64,000 nucleotides of DNA from PALSA-612 sp963846915 (GTDB taxonomy: Bacteria > Actinomycetota > Thermoleophilia > Gaiellales > Gaiellaceae), in the NCBI GenBank assembly GCA_963846915.1, contig CAWJXV010000002.1, positions 186,001 to 250,000 of the forward strand, in the 5' to 3' direction. Shown here piece after piece: positions 16,465-27,427 of the stretch; the stretch's first letter is position 1; each line of letters opens with the position of its first letter. The notes beneath the pieces are model-generated. The model saw only the letters and a program-made list of their open reading frames with translations, was not told the origin of the DNA and did no database searches. A program made the position numbers and the translations under genes.

Positions 16465-17763
16465 CTAGGCGAGGACCTCGAGCACGATCGGCCGTGGCGG
16501 CGGAGCAGAATCCGCGAGCTCGTACGCCTCGCGCACGGCGGCAGCCGCCTCCTCGGCAGCGTGCTCGTCGCGGGCGTGCACGTGGGCGAGCGGCTCCCCT
16601 TTCCGGACGGAGTCGCCGCGCTTCTTGAGGCACACGACCCCGACAGCGTGATCGATCGCATCCTCCTTCGTCCGCCGACCTGCGCCCAGGTGCAGGGCCG
16701 CCAACCCGATCCGGATGGCGCCGAGCGACGCGACCGCTCCGTCGCGCGGAGCGGCCACCGTCTGCACGACAGGCGCAACCGGCATCCGATCGAGGTCCGG
16801 ATCGCCGTGCTGGGCCCGGATCCACCGCTCGTACGCGGCGAACGCGGCTCCGCTCTCGACCGCCTGCTCGGCTCGGCGACGGCCCTCCGCGTGGTCGATG
16901 TCGAGGTCGGAGAGCGCGAGCAGGTGAGCGACGGAGTCGAGAACGAGCTCGGCGAAGTCCGCGGGGCCGTCTCCGCGTACGGTCTCGGCCGCCTCGCGCA
17001 CCTCGAGGGCGTTGCCGACGGCGCAGCCGAGCGGCTGGTCCATATTCGTGAGGACACACAGCGTCTCGCGGCCGGCGCTCCGGCCGAGATCGATCATCGC
17101 TCGCGCGAGCTCGCGGGCATCCTCGACCGTCTTCATGAAGGCGCCGTCGCCGACCTTGACGTCGAGGACGATCGCGTCCGCGCCCCCGGCGATCTTCTTG
17201 GACATGATGCTGGCCGCGATCAGGGACACGTTGTCGACCGTGGCGGTCACGTCGCGAAGCGCATAGAGCAGCTTGTCCGCAGGGACGAGATCGGCAGTCT
17301 GCCCGACGATCGCCATGCCGGCCTCGCGCACCTGGGAGACGAACTCCTCGGTCGACAGCTCGACACGGTAGCCCGGAATCGACTCGAGCTTGTCCAGCGT
17401 CCCGCCCGTGTGCCCGAGTCCCCGGCCGCTCATCTTCCCGAACGGCACACCGCAGGCGGCGACGATCGGACCGACGGCGATCGAGGTCTTGTCCCCGACG
17501 CCCCCGGTCGAATGCTTGTCGACGACCTTGCGCCCCAGCGCCGCACCGAGCTCGAGCGTCTCGCCGCTCCTGATCATCGCGTCGGTCAGCGCGAACGTCT
17601 CGAGAGCCGACAGTCCGCGAAAGTACACCGCCATCAGGAACGCGGCCATCTGGTAGTCGGGGATCTCGCCGTGCGTGTACCCGAGCACGAGGTCGGCGAG
17701 CTCGCCGGACGAAAGCTCGTCGCCGTCGCGCTTGCGCTGGATCAGCTCAGCGGCGGAGATCAC
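16465..17763 (-). CDS. deoA: thymidine/pyrimidine-nucleoside phosphorylase
   Basis: 432 residues. Splits (deoxy)pyrimidine nucleosides to base and (deoxy)ribose-1-phosphate. Motifs: KHSTGGVGDKTS phosphate site and the family signature SGRGLGHTGGTLDKLESIPG, then LYALRDVTATVD and the C-terminal PYNP domain (LKKRGDSVRKGEPLAHVHA). GTG 17763 overlaps the methyltransferase stop (GTGA). Downstream of deoB in the same operon, whose product isomerises the sugar phosphate, so this is a salvage route. DeoA and Pdp type cannot be separated with certainty. Confidence 0.93.
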   Translation of the reverse strand: MISAAELIQRKRDGDELSSGELADLVLGYTHGEIPDYQMAAFLMAVYFRGLSALETFALTDAMIRSGETLELGAALGRKVVDKHSTGGVGDKTSIAVGPIVAACGVPFGKMSGRGLGHTGGTLDKLESIPGYRVELSTEEFVSQVREAGMAIVGQTADLVPADKLLYALRDVTATVDNVSLIAASIMSKKIAGGADAIVLDVKVGDGAFMKTVEDARELARAMIDLGRSAGRETLCVLTNMDQPLGCAVGNALEVREAAETVRGDGPADFAELVLDSVAHLLALSDLDIDHAEGRRRAEQAVESGAAFAAYERWIRAQHGDPDLDRMPVAPVVQTVAAPRDGAVASLGAIRIGLAALHLGAGRRTKEDAIDHAVGVVCLKKRGDSVRKGEPLAHVHARDEHAAEEAAAAVREAYELADSAPPPRPIVLEVLA

Positions 17764-18491
17764 GGCGCCTTGTCGGCGACGAAGACCACAGGGCGACGGT
17801 GCGCGACGAGCGGCTCCTCGAGGTCGGGTACCGCCGGCTCGTACACCGCAAGACGTTCGGACGAGCGGAGATACGCGCGGATCGGCTCCGCGCCTGCAAA
17901 CGTCACCGTCCCTGTCGCGTCGCGAAGCTCGACCCGTTCGAAGTGGCGCGACAAGAGCTCGGCCCCGTTCTCGGCTCCGAAGGGGAGCTCCCACCGCTCG
18001 ACGCCGACGAGGCGGAACATCTCCTCCAGGTGGTGCTCGCGATTCGTGACCGCGACGAGCCGGCCGCCACGGACGAGCACGCGTGCAAGCTCGGCGAGTG
18101 CCCGGTCGAGGTCAGGGACGTGGTAGAGCATCCACGCCGCGACCGCGACGTCGAAGGACTCGTCCGCGAACGGCAGCTCCTGCACATCGCCGACGCGGGC
18201 GTCGACACCACGGGCGGCTGCGAGCGCGACCATGCGCGCCGACTGGTCGAGCGCCACGATCTCGACGCCGAGCTCTGCGTCCAGCCGCTCGGAGAACTCG
18301 CCTTCGCCACAGCCCACCTCGAGCACGCGGCGCGGTGCGACCCCGCGAACCGCGTCGAAGGCGACGTCTCTGGCATCCAACCCGTCGACCGCGCCGTACA
18401 CCGCCTTCCGCGCGCGCAGCCCGCACTCGCTCTCGTACTGGCGCCGCACGTATTCGGGATCGTTCGATCCCTGGATCACCGGGCTCGTCAC
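17760..18491 (-). CDS. class I SAM-dependent methyltransferase
   Basis: 243 residues. Motif I VLEVGCGEGEFSERLDAELG, motif II acidic residue in IVALDQSARMVALA, and post motif LPFADESFDVAVAAWMLYHV, of the Methyltransf_11 type. GTG start 18491 overlaps the deoB stop and its own stop overlaps the phosphorylase start, so it is embedded in the nucleoside salvage operon. The substrate is unknown; its position suggests, weakly, a link to nucleosides or tRNA. Confidence 0.88.
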   Translation of the reverse strand: MTSPVIQGSNDPEYVRRQYESECGLRARKAVYGAVDGLDARDVAFDAVRGVAPRRVLEVGCGEGEFSERLDAELGVEIVALDQSARMVALAAARGVDARVGDVQELPFADESFDVAVAAWMLYHVPDLDRALAELARVLVRGGRLVAVTNREHHLEEMFRLVGVERWELPFGAENGAELLSRHFERVELRDATGTVTFAGAEPIRAYLRSSERLAVYEPAVPDLEEPLVAHRRPVVFVADKAP

Positions 18492-19654
18492 GGGTCGACG
18501 ATCGGCTGGCCCGGTAGCCGCTTCGGAGGCGTCTTACCGCCGAGCCAGGCGTTCACGGTCGCGCCGACGTCCGCGAACTCGCCCTCGTGGATCCGGCCGG
18601 CCGCGTTCTTCCCCTGCACGTAGACGAGGAGCAGCGCATACTCCCGCGAGTGGTCGGTCGACGGCGTCGTCGGATCGCAGCCGTGGTCCGACGTGATGAT
18701 CAGCAGGTCGCCGGGGCGTAGCGCATCGAGGATGTCGGGCAGACGACGGTCGAAATCCTGCAGACAGCGGTGGAAGTTGACCGGGTCGTTGCGGTGCCCC
18801 CAGAGCATGTCCGTCTCGACGAGGTTCGTGAAGACGAGCCCCTCGTCGAGCTCGCGGAGCAGCTTCTCGGTCTGCGTGATCCCCTCGACGTTCGACTTCG
18901 TGGGGTGCTCCTCGTCCATGTCGAGGTGGGCGAAGATGTCCGGGATCTTTCCGACGCCGTGAACCTGGATCCCGGCCTCGCGGACGAGCGTCAGGTAGTT
19001 GGGGCGCCGAGGCTCGAGCGAGAAGTCGTGCCGGTTCGGCGTCCGCTCGTAGTTCCCGGGCTCACCGACGAACGGCCTTGCAATCACCCGTCCGATCGCG
19101 TGCTTTCCGGTCAGGATCTCGCGGGCGATGCGGCAGCCCTCGTAGAGCTCCTCGAGCGGGATCGTCTCCTCGTGCGCTGCGATCTGGAAGACGGAGTCGG
19201 CGGATGTGTAGACGATCCACTTCCCCGTCTCCTGGTGCTCCTCGCCGAGCTCCTGGATGATCTCTGTCCCCGACGCCGGCTTGTTGCCGAGGACGCCGCG
19301 GCCAGTCCGATGCATGAACGGGTCGATGACCTCGAACGGGAAGCCGTGCGGGTAGGTGGGAAGCGCCTGCGGCGTCACGATCCCCATCAGCTCCCAGTGC
19401 CCAAGCGTCGTGTCCTTGCCCTTCGAGCGCTCGACCAGCCGTCCGGCGACAGCAGGGGCTCCGGTCATCGGGGGACAGCCCTCCAGTGGCTCGACGTTGC
19501 CGAGCCCGAGCGCCTCGAGGTTAGGCAGGTCGAGCCCGCCGACGGCCCTGGCGACGTTGCCAAGGGTGTCGGAGCCGTCGTCTCCGAACTCGGCCGCGTC
19601 GGGCAAGGCCCCTGCGCCGACGGCGTCCAACACGATGACGCACGCGCGGGGCAT
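18488..19654 (-). CDS. deoB: phosphopentomutase
   Basis: 388 residues. Interconverts (deoxy)ribose-1- and -5-phosphate; alkaline phosphatase superfamily with two Mn ions. Metal and phospho-site motifs: CVIVLDAVGAGALPDA, the phospho-Thr region GSDTLGNVARAV, TSADSVFQIAAHE, and LLIITSDHGCDPTTPSTDHS. First gene of the salvage operon deoB-methyltransferase-deoA-mutM-P1 peptidase. ATG start 19654, divergent from the small membrane protein gene at 19675. Confidence 0.97.
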   Translation of the reverse strand: MPRACVIVLDAVGAGALPDAAEFGDDGSDTLGNVARAVGGLDLPNLEALGLGNVEPLEGCPPMTGAPAVAGRLVERSKGKDTTLGHWELMGIVTPQALPTYPHGFPFEVIDPFMHRTGRGVLGNKPASGTEIIQELGEEHQETGKWIVYTSADSVFQIAAHEETIPLEELYEGCRIAREILTGKHAIGRVIARPFVGEPGNYERTPNRHDFSLEPRRPNYLTLVREAGIQVHGVGKIPDIFAHLDMDEEHPTKSNVEGITQTEKLLRELDEGLVFTNLVETDMLWGHRNDPVNFHRCLQDFDRRLPDILDALRPGDLLIITSDHGCDPTTPSTDHSREYALLLVYVQGKNAAGRIHEGEFADVGATVNAWLGGKTPPKRLPGQPIVDP

Positions 19655-19674
19655 GAGGCTATTCTACGAAGGTC

Positions 19675-19818
19675 GTGACAACGTTCCTCGGCCTGCTGGG
19701 CGTCGCCGCCTTCATCGTCCTCATCATCGGCCTCGCGGCCGGGATCACGTGGGCCGTCGTCAAGATCTCTCCGACGGATAAGAACGACGCGGCCGCGAAG
19801 CCGGGCAGCTCGACCTGA
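19675..19818 (+). CDS. 47-residue single-pass membrane protein
   Basis: GTG 19675 opens an ORF with one strong transmembrane helix (LLGVAAFIVLIIGLAAGITW) and a charged tail (KISPTDKNDAAAKPGSST). It sits alone on the plus strand between the divergent deoB start and the convergent ald stop and fills the gap almost exactly, which supports it being real. Family not recognised; similar in design to the 33-residue protein at 6053. Confidence 0.5.
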   Translation: MTTFLGLLGVAAFIVLIIGLAAGITWAVVKISPTDKNDAAAKPGSST

Positions 19819-19833
19819 TCTCGTAGCGCCGGC

Positions 19834-20958
19834 TCACCCGGAGGTCGTTGGAAGCAGCTCGCCAAGCGGTGTGTGCTCGAGGCCATGCGCCTCGGCGACC
19901 GCCGCATAGGTGACGCTCCCGCCGAGCACGTTCACGCCGCGAGCGAGGGCCGGATCGGCGGCGACCGCGCCGGTGAGCCCACGGTCGGCAATCGCCTCGA
20001 CGTAGGGAAGCGTCACGTTGGTGAGCGCCTTCGTCGAGGTGATCGGGACAGCGCCGGGCATGTTCGCGACGCAGTAGTGCACGACACCGTCGACGACGTA
20101 GATCGGATCGCTGTGCGTCGTCGGCCGCGAAGTCTCCGCGAAGCCGCCCTGGTCGATGGCGACGTCGACGATCACCGAGCCGGGCTTCATCAGGCCGAGC
20201 ATCTCGCGCGTGATCAGCTTCGGCGCCCGTGCGCCCGGGATGAGCACGGCGCCGACGACGAGGTCGGCGGTCGCGATCGCCTGCTCGAGCTCGAGCTTGG
20301 TGGACATCGCGAGCGTGATGCGGCCCGCGAGCATCGACTCGAGCTCGCGCATACGCTCGACGGACCGGTCCAGCACCCACACGTCCGCCTTCATGCCGAC
20401 CGCCACGAGTGCCGCGTTGTAGCCGACGATGCCTCCGCCGACGACGACCACCTTCGCCGGCGCGACGCCCGGCACCCCGCCGAGCAGAATGCCGCGCCCG
20501 CCCTGGGACTTCTCGAGCGTCCACGCGCCCATCTGCGTGGCGAGCCGGCCGGCGACCTCGCTCATCGGCGCGAGCAGTGGTAGCCGCCCGTTGTCGAGCT
20601 CTACGGTCTCGTATGCGACCGCGGCGACGCCGCTGTCCGCAAGCGCGCGTGTGAGCGGCTCGTCGGCTGCCAGGTGGAGATAGGTGAACAGCACGAGATC
20701 GGGTCGAAGCCGTGGATACTCGATCGCGATCGGCTCTTTGACCTTGAGCAGCAGATCGGCGGCCTGCCAGATCTCGTCGACTGATGCGATGCGGGCACCG
20801 GCGGTCAGATAGGCCTCGTCGGGAAAGGCGCTACCGTCGCCTGCGCCCTGCTCGACGATCACCTCGTGCCCGCGCTGCGTAAGCTCGAGCGCCCCTGCAG
20901 GGGTCAGCGCGACACGGTACTCGTCGGGCTTGATCTCCGTCGCGACGCCGATCCTCAT
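19834..20958 (-). CDS. ald: alanine dehydrogenase
   Basis: 374 residues. NAD-dependent reductive amination of pyruvate to L-alanine. N-terminal substrate domain MRIGVATEIKPDEYRVALTP with the catalytic Lys in ADLLLKVKEP, and the NAD-binding region GGVPGVAPAKVVVVGGGIVG. ATG start 20958. Monocistronic in appearance; dispersed repeat copy D lies in its upstream gap. Confidence 0.97.
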   Translation of the reverse strand: MRIGVATEIKPDEYRVALTPAGALELTQRGHEVIVEQGAGDGSAFPDEAYLTAGARIASVDEIWQAADLLLKVKEPIAIEYPRLRPDLVLFTYLHLAADEPLTRALADSGVAAVAYETVELDNGRLPLLAPMSEVAGRLATQMGAWTLEKSQGGRGILLGGVPGVAPAKVVVVGGGIVGYNAALVAVGMKADVWVLDRSVERMRELESMLAGRITLAMSTKLELEQAIATADLVVGAVLIPGARAPKLITREMLGLMKPGSVIVDVAIDQGGFAETSRPTTHSDPIYVVDGVVHYCVANMPGAVPITSTKALTNVTLPYVEAIADRGLTGAVAADPALARGVNVLGGSVTYAAVAEAHGLEHTPLGELLPTTSG

Positions 20959-21003
20959 GGCGGCGGGAGCTTATCTCCGCCCGGCCAGGCGATAGGCCGG
21001 CCC

Positions 21004-21117
21004 TGTGGAGAAATCGTCACTCTCTTGTCACACCCGCGCCACGCGACTCGTGCGCAATCCGCCGATACGCTCACCGCGGGTGGCGGGTGGTCCGAGATCC
21101 CCACCCAAGGGTGGGGT
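21004..21117 (+). repeat. ~100-bp dispersed intergenic repeat, copy D
   Basis: Reads GTGGAGAAATCGTCACTCTC, TTGTCACA, GTGCGCAATCCGCCGATACG, GCGGGTGGCGGGTGG and the palindrome CCCCACCC-AA-GGGTGGGG (21099-21116). Most diverged in the middle but with the same order of blocks and the same end palindrome as copies A and B. It lies between ald and the M20 peptidase gene, opposite in orientation to both. Confidence 0.7.
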
Positions 21118-21154
21118 TATAGAGCGCGCGCCGGCTCGAGGAGCGACGTGCGTC

Positions 21155-22291
21155 TCAGGCCAGGGGCTCGCGGGCCGTGTCCAGCAGCGTCAGCGTGAAC
21201 TCGACCATCGCATCGAGGTCGGCGACGGCGATGTGCTCGTCCGGAGTGTGAATCTCCGTCATGCCGTTCGCGAGGTTGACGCAGGCGAGACCGCGCTCGT
21301 TGAAGACGTTCGCGTCCGCCCCGCCGCCGCTCAACGAATACGTCGGCGTTCGGCCTGACCGCTCGAACGCGAGCGCGGCAAGGCGCACGATCTGGTCGGT
21401 CTTGCGGAATCGGTAGGCGCGGTAGCTCCGGTTGATCGTCGTCTCGACCTCGCACTCTTCGAGCGTGGCGGCAAAGCCCATCGTCTCCGTCATCTCGCGG
21501 ACGAGCTCGGCGAGCTTCTCCTCGTCGTGGCTGCGCGCCTCGCCGCGGAACGAGCAGTACTCGGGGACGATGTTGCGCGCGGTGCCGCCCGTGATGACGC
21601 CGACGTTCGCCGACGTCTCCTCGTCGATCCGGCCGAGGCGCATGTCCGCGATCGCGCGCGCGGCCGCGGCGATCGCCGAGCGGCCCTCCTCGGGATACAT
21701 GCCTGCATGCGCCGCCCGGCCGTGGAACACCGCCTCGATGGCCACGGCAGACGGCGCGCCGAGCACGATCTCACCGACCGGCGCCGCCTGGTCGTAGACG
21801 TACCCGGTCGTCGCGCGGAGCCGCGTGTGGTCGAAGGCGTAGGCGCCGACGAGGCCGACTTCCTCCTTCGGCGTGAACAGGAGCTCGAGCCCCGCGTGCG
21901 GACGCCGTTCCTCCACGAGGCGGCGCGTTGCCTCGAGCATGGCCGCGACGGCCGACTTGTCGTCCGCGCCGAGAATCGTCCCGGCGCCGTTCCGTACAAC
22001 GCCGTCCTCGACGACCGGTTCGATCGCCGCCGTCGGCGGGACGGTGTCGAGGTGGGCGCAGAGGAAGATCGGCATGCCGCCGTTCGAGCCGTGGGTCGGG
22101 TCGAGCCGGCACAGGAGGTTGCCCGCCGTGCCGGAGATCGAGGCGGCGACGTCGTCTTCGTCGACGGTCAGCCCGAGGTCGCGGAGGTAGGCGCTGACGC
22201 GGTCGGCAACGGGCCGCTCCTCGCCCGGCGGGCTCGAGATCGCCGCCAGCTCGAGAAAGAGATCGAGTACGGGGTGCGCGCCGTCCGGCAC
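21155..22291 (-). CDS. M20-family zinc peptidase (tripeptidase T-like)
   Basis: 378 residues. Di-zinc motifs: FLCAHLDTVPP, ILGADDKSAVAAML, and LLFTPKEEVGLVGAYAF with the catalytic Glu pair; a dimerisation (lid) domain follows and the last ligand is near FNERGLACVNLANGMTEIHT. Closest to peptidase T / putative tripeptidase families. GTG start 22291, 9 bp after the pyrG stop, so probably cotranscribed with pyrG. Confidence 0.92.
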   Translation of the reverse strand: MPDGAHPVLDLFLELAAISSPPGEERPVADRVSAYLRDLGLTVDEDDVAASISGTAGNLLCRLDPTHGSNGGMPIFLCAHLDTVPPTAAIEPVVEDGVVRNGAGTILGADDKSAVAAMLEATRRLVEERRPHAGLELLFTPKEEVGLVGAYAFDHTRLRATTGYVYDQAAPVGEIVLGAPSAVAIEAVFHGRAAHAGMYPEEGRSAIAAAARAIADMRLGRIDEETSANVGVITGGTARNIVPEYCSFRGEARSHDEEKLAELVREMTETMGFAATLEECEVETTINRSYRAYRFRKTDQIVRLAALAFERSGRTPTYSLSGGGADANVFNERGLACVNLANGMTEIHTPDEHIAVADLDAMVEFTLTLLDTAREPLA

Positions 22292-22300
22292 GCCGGGAGG

Positions 22301-23944
<1,644 letters not shown>

Positions 23945-24118
23945 CGGCCCGCGCCTACGTTTTCGAGGAGGGTCGGCTGGGCGAATGTCGCGGAGATTCC
24001 CGTTGGCGCCCTGCCGAAGCCCACGGAACTCCACGGTAGCACGGCGCGATCGTGGACCGTTATCGCGCGGCGGACGCTCATCGTCACCGATCCTAGGGAC
24101 GCTGCAGGACGACGCCCG

Positions 24119-24547
24119 TCAGAGGCTCGCGGCCGTCTGGCAGAGGGCGTGGAGACGGACGAGCGCCTGCCGCGGGAGCGCCCGCGGCCGGCCGAGCGCC
24201 TCCGGCCGCCACGAGCCTTCGACCGTCAGGCGGGCCAGCGTGTGCGTCTCGTCGATCGCCTCGAGCTCGATCTCGACGGAGAGTCGGTCGACCGTCAGGT
24301 ACCAGGACGCGCGCTCGTACGGATAGACGTCGCGGACGAGCAGGAGTCCGGACGAGTACGCCTTGCGGAATAGCGTCGGCTGTCGGGGACCGACGACCTC
24401 CCAGCGCGCGCCCGGCGAGAGGCCGCGTCGATCCGGACGCACGGACGTGATGCCGGGCCACCAGTCCGAGAGGTGGTACGGCTCCGTCAGGAACCCCCAG
24501 ACCTCGGCCCGCGAGGCGTCCAGCTCATGTGTCGCCTGCGCCCTCAT
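24119..24547 (-). CDS. SRPBCC (START/polyketide cyclase-like) family protein
   Basis: 142 residues from ATG 24547 (MRAQATHELDASRAEVWGFL); GTG 24565 six codons earlier is an alternative. The start, the aromatic-rich EPYHLSDWWPGI and the later ELEAIDETHTLARLTVEGSW match the hydrophobic-cavity SRPBCC fold that binds small ligands or lipids. Ligand unknown. Lies between recN and pyrG on the same strand. Confidence 0.75.
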   Translation of the reverse strand: MRAQATHELDASRAEVWGFLTEPYHLSDWWPGITSVRPDRRGLSPGARWEVVGPRQPTLFRKAYSSGLLLVRDVYPYERASWYLTVDRLSVEIELEAIDETHTLARLTVEGSWRPEALGRPRALPRQALVRLHALCQTAASL

Positions 24548-24561
24548 CTGTGGATCGATCG

Positions 24562-24650
24562 ACACGATTCCGGCACGTTTTCGCATCCCCTGCGTGCGCT
24601 TCTCCTCAGTATGCTCGCAGCGGGGAGGAGGCTGGGAGCACCTGGCGCCG
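24562..24650 (+). repeat. possible degenerate copy F of the dispersed intergenic repeat
   Basis: The string GTGCGCTTCTCCTCAGTATG followed by CTCGCAGCGGGGAGGAGGCTGG resembles, in order, the GCGTTTCGNCGGTACG and GNGGGTGGTGGGCTGG blocks of copies A-E, and it also sits between genes. The leading GTGGACGA block and the end palindrome are not visible, so this may be coincidence. Confidence 0.3.
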
Positions 24651-24695
24651 GGCCGAAGGGGGCGTGTTCGGAACGGCCCAGTCCCGCCGGGGCGG

Positions 24696-26342
24696 TCAGC
24701 GACGGTCGGCCTCGCCGAGTGTCGCCAGGAACTCTCGCCCGCCCAGCATGCGCTCCAGCTCCTCGCGGCGCTCGTCGTCCGTCAGCTCGGCGATCCGGGT
24801 GTGGGTCGGGTCGCCGGGCACCTTCTCGACCCTGAAATGCCGGTCGGCGCGGCTTGCGATCTGCGGCAGATGCGTGATCGTGATCACCTGCGCACGCTCC
24901 GAGAGGCGAACGAGCGTGTCGGCGACAGCGTGCGCAGTGCGACCGCCGATGCCCGCGTCGATCTCGTCGAAGACGATGGTCTCTCCGCCCCCGACCGCCG
25001 CGACCGCGAGCGCGATCCGCGACAGCTCGCCTCCGGAGGCCGTCTCGGCGACGGGCGCAAGCGGAAGCCCTCGATTCGGCCTGATCAAAAACGCGACCTC
25101 GTCGGCTCCCGAAGGCCCGGGACCGTCCGCCCGCTCGCGGAGCTCGACCTGGAACTCGCCCTCCCCCATCCCGATTCCGGCCAGCTCGGCGGCGACGGCA
25201 TCCGCGAACGGTTTCGAGACCTCCCGGCGCGCCTTCCCGACCGCCCCCGCCAGCTCGCCGACGTGCGCGTCGGCTGCGACCAGCGCCTGGGCGGCCGCCG
25301 CCGCGGGATCGCCACCCTCGCCGATCCGCTCGAGCTCGTCATGTGCCTCGGCAGCGCGGGCCAGCAGCTCGTCGTAGCCCGTGCACCGGAAGCGGCGCTT
25401 CACATCCGCGATCGCCTCGAGTCTCGACTCGACCGCCTCGATCCGGGCGGGATCGGCGTCGAGGGAGGCCAGGAACGTCCGCAGCACGCTCGCCGCCTCT
25501 CGGAGCCGGAGCTCGACGTCGCGGAGCTCGTCTCCGGCCCAGCCGAGCTCCGGCGCGAGCCGCTCGACGCCGGCGACCGAACGCTCGGCCGACGCGATCA
25601 GGTCGGCGGCACCGTCCCCGTCGTCCGGGTCGAGGGCACCGACTGCCGTCGACGCCGCCTCCACGAGCTCGCCCGTATGACGGAACCGCTCGCGCTCGCC
25701 GCGGAGCGCGTCCTCGAGCCCGGGTTCGAAACCGGCCGTGTCGTCGACGAGCGCCCGGAGCTCGGCGAGCCTCGACTCGGCGGCTTCAGCGTCTCGTGTG
25801 AGCTCGTCGTGGCGGCGGCGAGCAGCGAGGAGATCACGCCACGCCCCTCGCAGCTCCCCACGGCGCTGAAGCTGCTGCTGCCCCGCGAACGCGTCCAGGA
25901 CGTCGAGCTGGTACGAAGGCCGCGACAGACGGCGCTGCTCGAACTGGCCAGACATCGCCAGCAGGCGCTCTGCAGCGCCGGCGACGTCCTCACGCGCCGC
26001 GGAGCGACCCCAAGCGTAGGCGCGCGTTCGCCCGTCGCCGAACACGCGCCGCGCGATGACGAGCCCGTCCTCGTCGGCCGGGCGAAGCTCGACGAGCGGT
26101 CCGAGGTCGTCCTCGGCGAGGAGATCGACGGACACTTCGAGCTCCGCCTCGACATACGCGTCGTCGCCCCCGGCTCCCACGAAGCCCGCATCGCCCTTCG
26201 TGCCAAGCAGCAAACCGAAGGCCTGGGCGAGGATCGTCTTGCCGGCTCCCGTCTCGCCGGTGATCACGTTCAGGCCAGGCGCGAAGGCGAGCTCGGCGTC
26301 ACGAATGAGGACGAGGTTCTCGATGCGCAGCCGCGACAGCAT
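24696..26342 (-). CDS. recN: DNA repair protein RecN
   Basis: 548 residues, SMC-like ATPase of double-strand break repair. Walker A in VITGETGAGKTILAQAFGLL, ABC signature ETASGGELSRIALAVAAVGG, Walker B GETIVFDEIDAGIGG and H-loop ITITHLPQIAS; the middle is a long coiled coil. ATG 26342 (MLSRLRIENLVL) chosen by family start. The 221-bp upstream gap contains a perfect 14-bp palindrome; I see no convincing actinobacterial LexA box. Confidence 0.96.
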   Translation of the reverse strand: MLSRLRIENLVLIRDAELAFAPGLNVITGETGAGKTILAQAFGLLLGTKGDAGFVGAGGDDAYVEAELEVSVDLLAEDDLGPLVELRPADEDGLVIARRVFGDGRTRAYAWGRSAAREDVAGAAERLLAMSGQFEQRRLSRPSYQLDVLDAFAGQQQLQRRGELRGAWRDLLAARRRHDELTRDAEAAESRLAELRALVDDTAGFEPGLEDALRGERERFRHTGELVEAASTAVGALDPDDGDGAADLIASAERSVAGVERLAPELGWAGDELRDVELRLREAASVLRTFLASLDADPARIEAVESRLEAIADVKRRFRCTGYDELLARAAEAHDELERIGEGGDPAAAAAQALVAADAHVGELAGAVGKARREVSKPFADAVAAELAGIGMGEGEFQVELRERADGPGPSGADEVAFLIRPNRGLPLAPVAETASGGELSRIALAVAAVGGGETIVFDEIDAGIGGRTAHAVADTLVRLSERAQVITITHLPQIASRADRHFRVEKVPGDPTHTRIAELTDDERREELERMLGGREFLATLGEADRR

Positions 26343-26432
26343 CCTCGTGATCGTACGACCAGCGTCGGGTCGCGGCCATCCTCCCGACGTGGCACGTCCA
26401 GCGCCTCCCTCCCTGGACCGAACGCGCTCGCT

Positions 26433-26446
26433 AGGGACATGTCCCT
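26433..26446. promoter_or_regulatory. 14-bp perfect palindrome upstream of recN
   Basis: AGGGACATGTCCCT, fully self-complementary with no spacer, about 90 bp upstream of the recN start in the 221-bp nadK-recN gap. It could be an operator for a dimeric regulator. It does not match the LexA consensus I know for actinobacteria (GAAC-N4-GTTC). Confidence 0.35.
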
Positions 26447-26563
26447 TTCGGCCGGCGCCAGGTAGCCCTGACCTCCTCCCCGCGTCGAGCATATTCGCGA
26501 ACGACGCGCAGGGGGGATACCGATCCGCGCCGAAAGCGTGACGATCGATCCACAGCGGCCCGG

Positions 26564-27427
26564 CTAACTCGTGAACGTGTTCCGGTAACGGTGGAAGAAG
26601 GTCACCTCGGGGAGCGTCGCGAGCAGGCTCAACTGCTCTCCGAGCCGCACGACGACCTGCCCCGACGGCCGCAGCTCGCCGAGCGGCTGGCCGTCGAAGA
26701 GCACCGTGGCGGAGACCCCTACCGTATCGTTCGTGACTGCGACGTCGAGCCCCCGCGGCACGACCATCGACCGCGTATGCAGCGAGTGAGGTGCGATGAA
26801 CGTGACGGCGAGCGCGTCGAGACCCCAGACCAGCACCGGGCCGCCGTTCGACAGGTTGTACGCCGTCGAGCCGGGCGGAGTCGCACAGATGATCCCGTCG
26901 CAGGCCTGCCGCCCGAGGGCTTCGCCTCCGACCGACCAGGACAGCTCGACCATGCGCCCGACGGTGGCGCTCGCCGCGACGACGTCGTTCACGGCCACGC
27001 GGCGCTCGCCGTCGAGCTCGACCTCGAGCGTCGGCAGCGAGATCACCCGATGGTCGCCGGCGAAGACACGCGGCAGCGCCGTATCGAGCTCGCGCTCGGA
27101 GATGGCCGTCAGGAAGCCGACGCGCCCGAAGTTGACGCCGATCGCCGGAATGCCGGTGCCGAGAAGGCGCCGCAACGCGCGCAGCATCGTGCCGTCGCCG
27201 CCGAGGACGACGACGAAATCGGCGTCGGCGAGATCGTGGGGCGTCTCGGAGATGTCGTGCTTCGACACCTCGTCCTGCGAGAAGACGAGCTTGACGCCGG
27301 CCTCCGCGGCCGCCTCCTCGACGCGGCGCAGCGCGGGGCCGATCGTCGCCGCCCGCCCGTGCGTGAGGACGGCCGCGCAGCGGACGGGCTCACCCGACCG
27401 CACCGTCGATCCAGTCGTCGAGCTCAT
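26564..27427 (-). CDS. nadK: NAD kinase
   Basis: 287 residues; phosphorylates NAD to NADP. Motif GGDGTMLRALRRLLGTGIPA, then VGFLTAISERELD, AVNDVVAASATVG and the TPPGSTAYNLSNGGPV substrate loop. ATG 27427 lies 38 bp inside the end of tlyA, so the genes are coupled; recN follows on the same strand. The order tlyA-nadK-recN is typical for actinobacteria. Confidence 0.96.
   Translation of the reverse strand: MSSTTGSTVRSGEPVRCAAVLTHGRAATIGPALRRVEEAAAEAGVKLVFSQDEVSKHDISETPHDLADADFVVVLGGDGTMLRALRRLLGTGIPAIGVNFGRVGFLTAISERELDTALPRVFAGDHRVISLPTLEVELDGERRVAVNDVVAASATVGRMVELSWSVGGEALGRQACDGIICATPPGSTAYNLSNGGPVLVWGLDALAVTFIAPHSLHTRSMVVPRGLDVAVTNDTVGVSATVLFDGQPLGELRPSGQVVVRLGEQLSLLATLPEVTFFHRYRNTFTS

Noticed and set aside
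26480..26505. LexA-type box near ATATTCGCGAACGACG upstream of recN
   Set aside because: TTCGCGAA is palindromic but does not fit GAAC-N4-GTTC; too weak to call.
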